Shown piece after piece: positions 41,866 to 42,803 of a stretch of 42,803 bases of DNA (position 1 is the stretch's first letter; each line of letters begins with the position of its first letter). The DNA is from an uncultured Clostridia bacterium (GTDB lineage: Bacteria > Bacillota > Clostridia > Christensenellales > Aristaeellaceae). The translations under genes and the position numbers were made by a program. The stretch is taken from assembly GCA_937907055.1 (NCBI GenBank), contig CALCTW010000060.1:1-42803 (forward strand). Reading direction: 5' to 3'. Below the pieces are notes generated by a model, which saw nothing but the letters and a program-made list of their open reading frames with translations, was not told the origin of the DNA and searched no databases.

Positions 41866-42803
41866 ATGGCAAGGATCTACGCAACCACAAATCCCGCGGT
41901 CAGCGAACGCGAGATCAAAAATATGAACGCGGTACGCGCCATGGCCGCGCAGGGCATGGTGCTGCTGGAGAATGACGGCACGCTGCCCATCAAGGCAGAC
42001 GGTCGCTGCATCGCGCTTTTCGGAAACGGCGCTCGCCGCACCATCAAGGGCGGAACCGGCTCCGGTGATGTTAATTCCCGTGTTGTTTACACCATTGAAC
42101 AGGGGCTTGAGGAAGCCGGCTTCACGGTCGGTACCAAGGCCTGGATGGATCGCCATGATCAGGCCTGCGATGACAAACTGCAGGCGCACCACGCCTGGTT
42201 CAAAAAGCAGCTGGATGAAAAGGGCTTCTTCGATTTTCTGGATGCCATGGCAGATCCCTACACCGGTCTGGAAGTGCCGCTGATCACGGATGCCGATCTT
42301 GAAGGCACGGATCCCGCGGTCGCCATCTATGTCATTTCCCGCAATTCCGGCGAGGGTCTGGATCGCAAAGTCCGTCCCGGTGATTATGAACTGACGGACA
42401 ATGAAAAGGCCAATATCACCTTCCTGACCGCGCACTACCGTTCTACTGTGGTCGTGCTGAATGTCGGCGGCGTGATCGATACCGCCTTCCTGCGCGCGCA
42501 GAAGGGCGTCGGCGCTGTCCTGCTCATGAGCCAGGCCGGCAATATCAGCGGCCTCGCGCTTGCGGATGTGCTGACAGGCAAGAGCGTTCCCTCCGGCCAC
42601 CTCACCACCACCTGGGCCAGAGAATATACGGATTATCCCTCCGCCGGTACCTTCAGCTATATGAACGGCGATCTGGATGATGAATACTATCAGGAAGGCA
42701 TCTTTGTCGGATACCGTTATTTCGATTCCTTCGGTGTCACACCTGCTTATCCCTTTGGCTTCGGCCGTTCTTATGCGTCCTTTGAAGTGGGCAGGGCAGC
42801 CGT
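41866..42803 (+). CDS. GH3 family beta-glucosidase, N-terminal part (cut by window end)
   Basis: The first 312 residues of a GH3 protein, open to the window edge. It starts directly with the alpha/beta sandwich usually found C-terminal in GH3 (AVRAMAAQGMVLLENDGTLP near 22-41, KGGTGSGDVNSR, STVVVLNVGGVID and VGYRYFDSFG), so domain order is reversed, as in some rumen beta-glucosidases. The barrel domain with the nucleophile Asp should lie beyond the window. No signal peptide is present, suggesting cytoplasmic cleavage of imported glucosides. ATG follows AAGGGGG. No stop of any kind occurs in the visible part. Confidence 0.88.
   Translation, partial: MARIYATTNPAVSEREIKNMNAVRAMAAQGMVLLENDGTLPIKADGRCIALFGNGARRTIKGGTGSGDVNSRVVYTIEQGLEEAGFTVGTKAWMDRHDQACDDKLQAHHAWFKKQLDEKGFFDFLDAMADPYTGLEVPLITDADLEGTDPAVAIYVISRNSGEGLDRKVRPGDYELTDNEKANITFLTAHYRSTVVVLNVGGVIDTAFLRAQKGVGAVLLMSQAGNISGLALADVLTGKSVPSGHLTTTWAREYTDYPSAGTFSYMNGDLDDEYYQEGIFVGYRYFDSFGVTPAYPFGFGRSYASFEVGRAA

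Noticed and set aside
1..42803. tRNA genes, including a UAG-reading suppressor tRNA
   Set aside because: I scanned for T-loop and anticodon-arm patterns on both strands and found none that fold convincingly.

Overview
The window comes from a Bacillota chromosome, most likely an anaerobic gut or rumen Clostridia (Christensenellales-like; the lineage is an inference). The evidence is moderately high GC, AGGAGG-type ribosome binding sites, the ylxM-ffh-rpsP-khpA cluster, a TmcAL-type tRNA-modifying enzyme, a large Clostridia-type GuaB, and glycoside hydrolases beside anaerobe-type fumarase. I saw no rRNA, tRNA, CRISPR array, phage or transposase.

The main result concerns the genetic code. I place stop codons for 34 complete genes: 23 end in TGA, 11 in TAA and none in TAG. 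Five genes (6087-7511, 20197-21291, 21357-21854, 23222-23932, 32725-37815) each hold one in-frame TAG. In each, the protein continues in the same frame with family motifs intact on both sides, and no second lesion or re-initiation site is seen. The simplest reading is that UAG is a rare sense codon here (about 5 in roughly 12,300 codons) rather than a stop. In the PHP-type tyrosine phosphatase the UAG falls where relatives carry a conserved active-site Glu, so Glu (or, failing that, Gln) is my best guess for the inserted residue.

Layout. 1-5800: a leftward operon (tmcAL, NUDIX hydrolase, peptidase S51-acetyltransferase fusion, two-subunit fumarase) and a rightward mgtC-like gene, together flanked by two inverted copies of a composite palindromic repeat. 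6000-7511: a membrane protein with a DUF6273-like tail, interrupted by TAG. 7700-9540: a secreted carbohydrate-binding-domain protein. 10020-13500: a leftward operon (GNAT, ACT-domain protein, GH32, ATC-hydrolase-like). 13500-15540: mgtE with a long structured leader. 15640-17360: a MATE transporter and a small membrane protein. 17540-19931: ylxM-ffh-rpsP-khpA behind a promoter with an inverted repeat. 20197-24853: a membrane-anchored EEP-family enzyme, GNAT, WYL regulator, PHP phosphatase and DUF368 protein. 25151-26668: guaB, preceded by paired TGTATACA sites. 26800-29400: an XRE regulator, an EamA transporter and a PAP2-like protein with a structured leader. 29683-32510: trkA-trkH potassium uptake. 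32725-37815: a 1,696-residue zinc-ribbon/TIR/TPR-like/DUF6273 protein, interrupted by TAG. 37831-41619: an AI-2E family transporter, a foldase-like protein and a flavin reductase. 41866-end: a GH3 beta-glucosidase cut by the window edge.

Themes: ion handling (MgtE, MgtC, TrkAH), sugar use (GH32, GH3), protein export and translation (Ffh, S16, KhpA, foldase) and a pair of related TPR/DUF6273 membrane proteins that may be signal sensors. All functional statements rest on reading the sequence and remembered family features; no database search was run.
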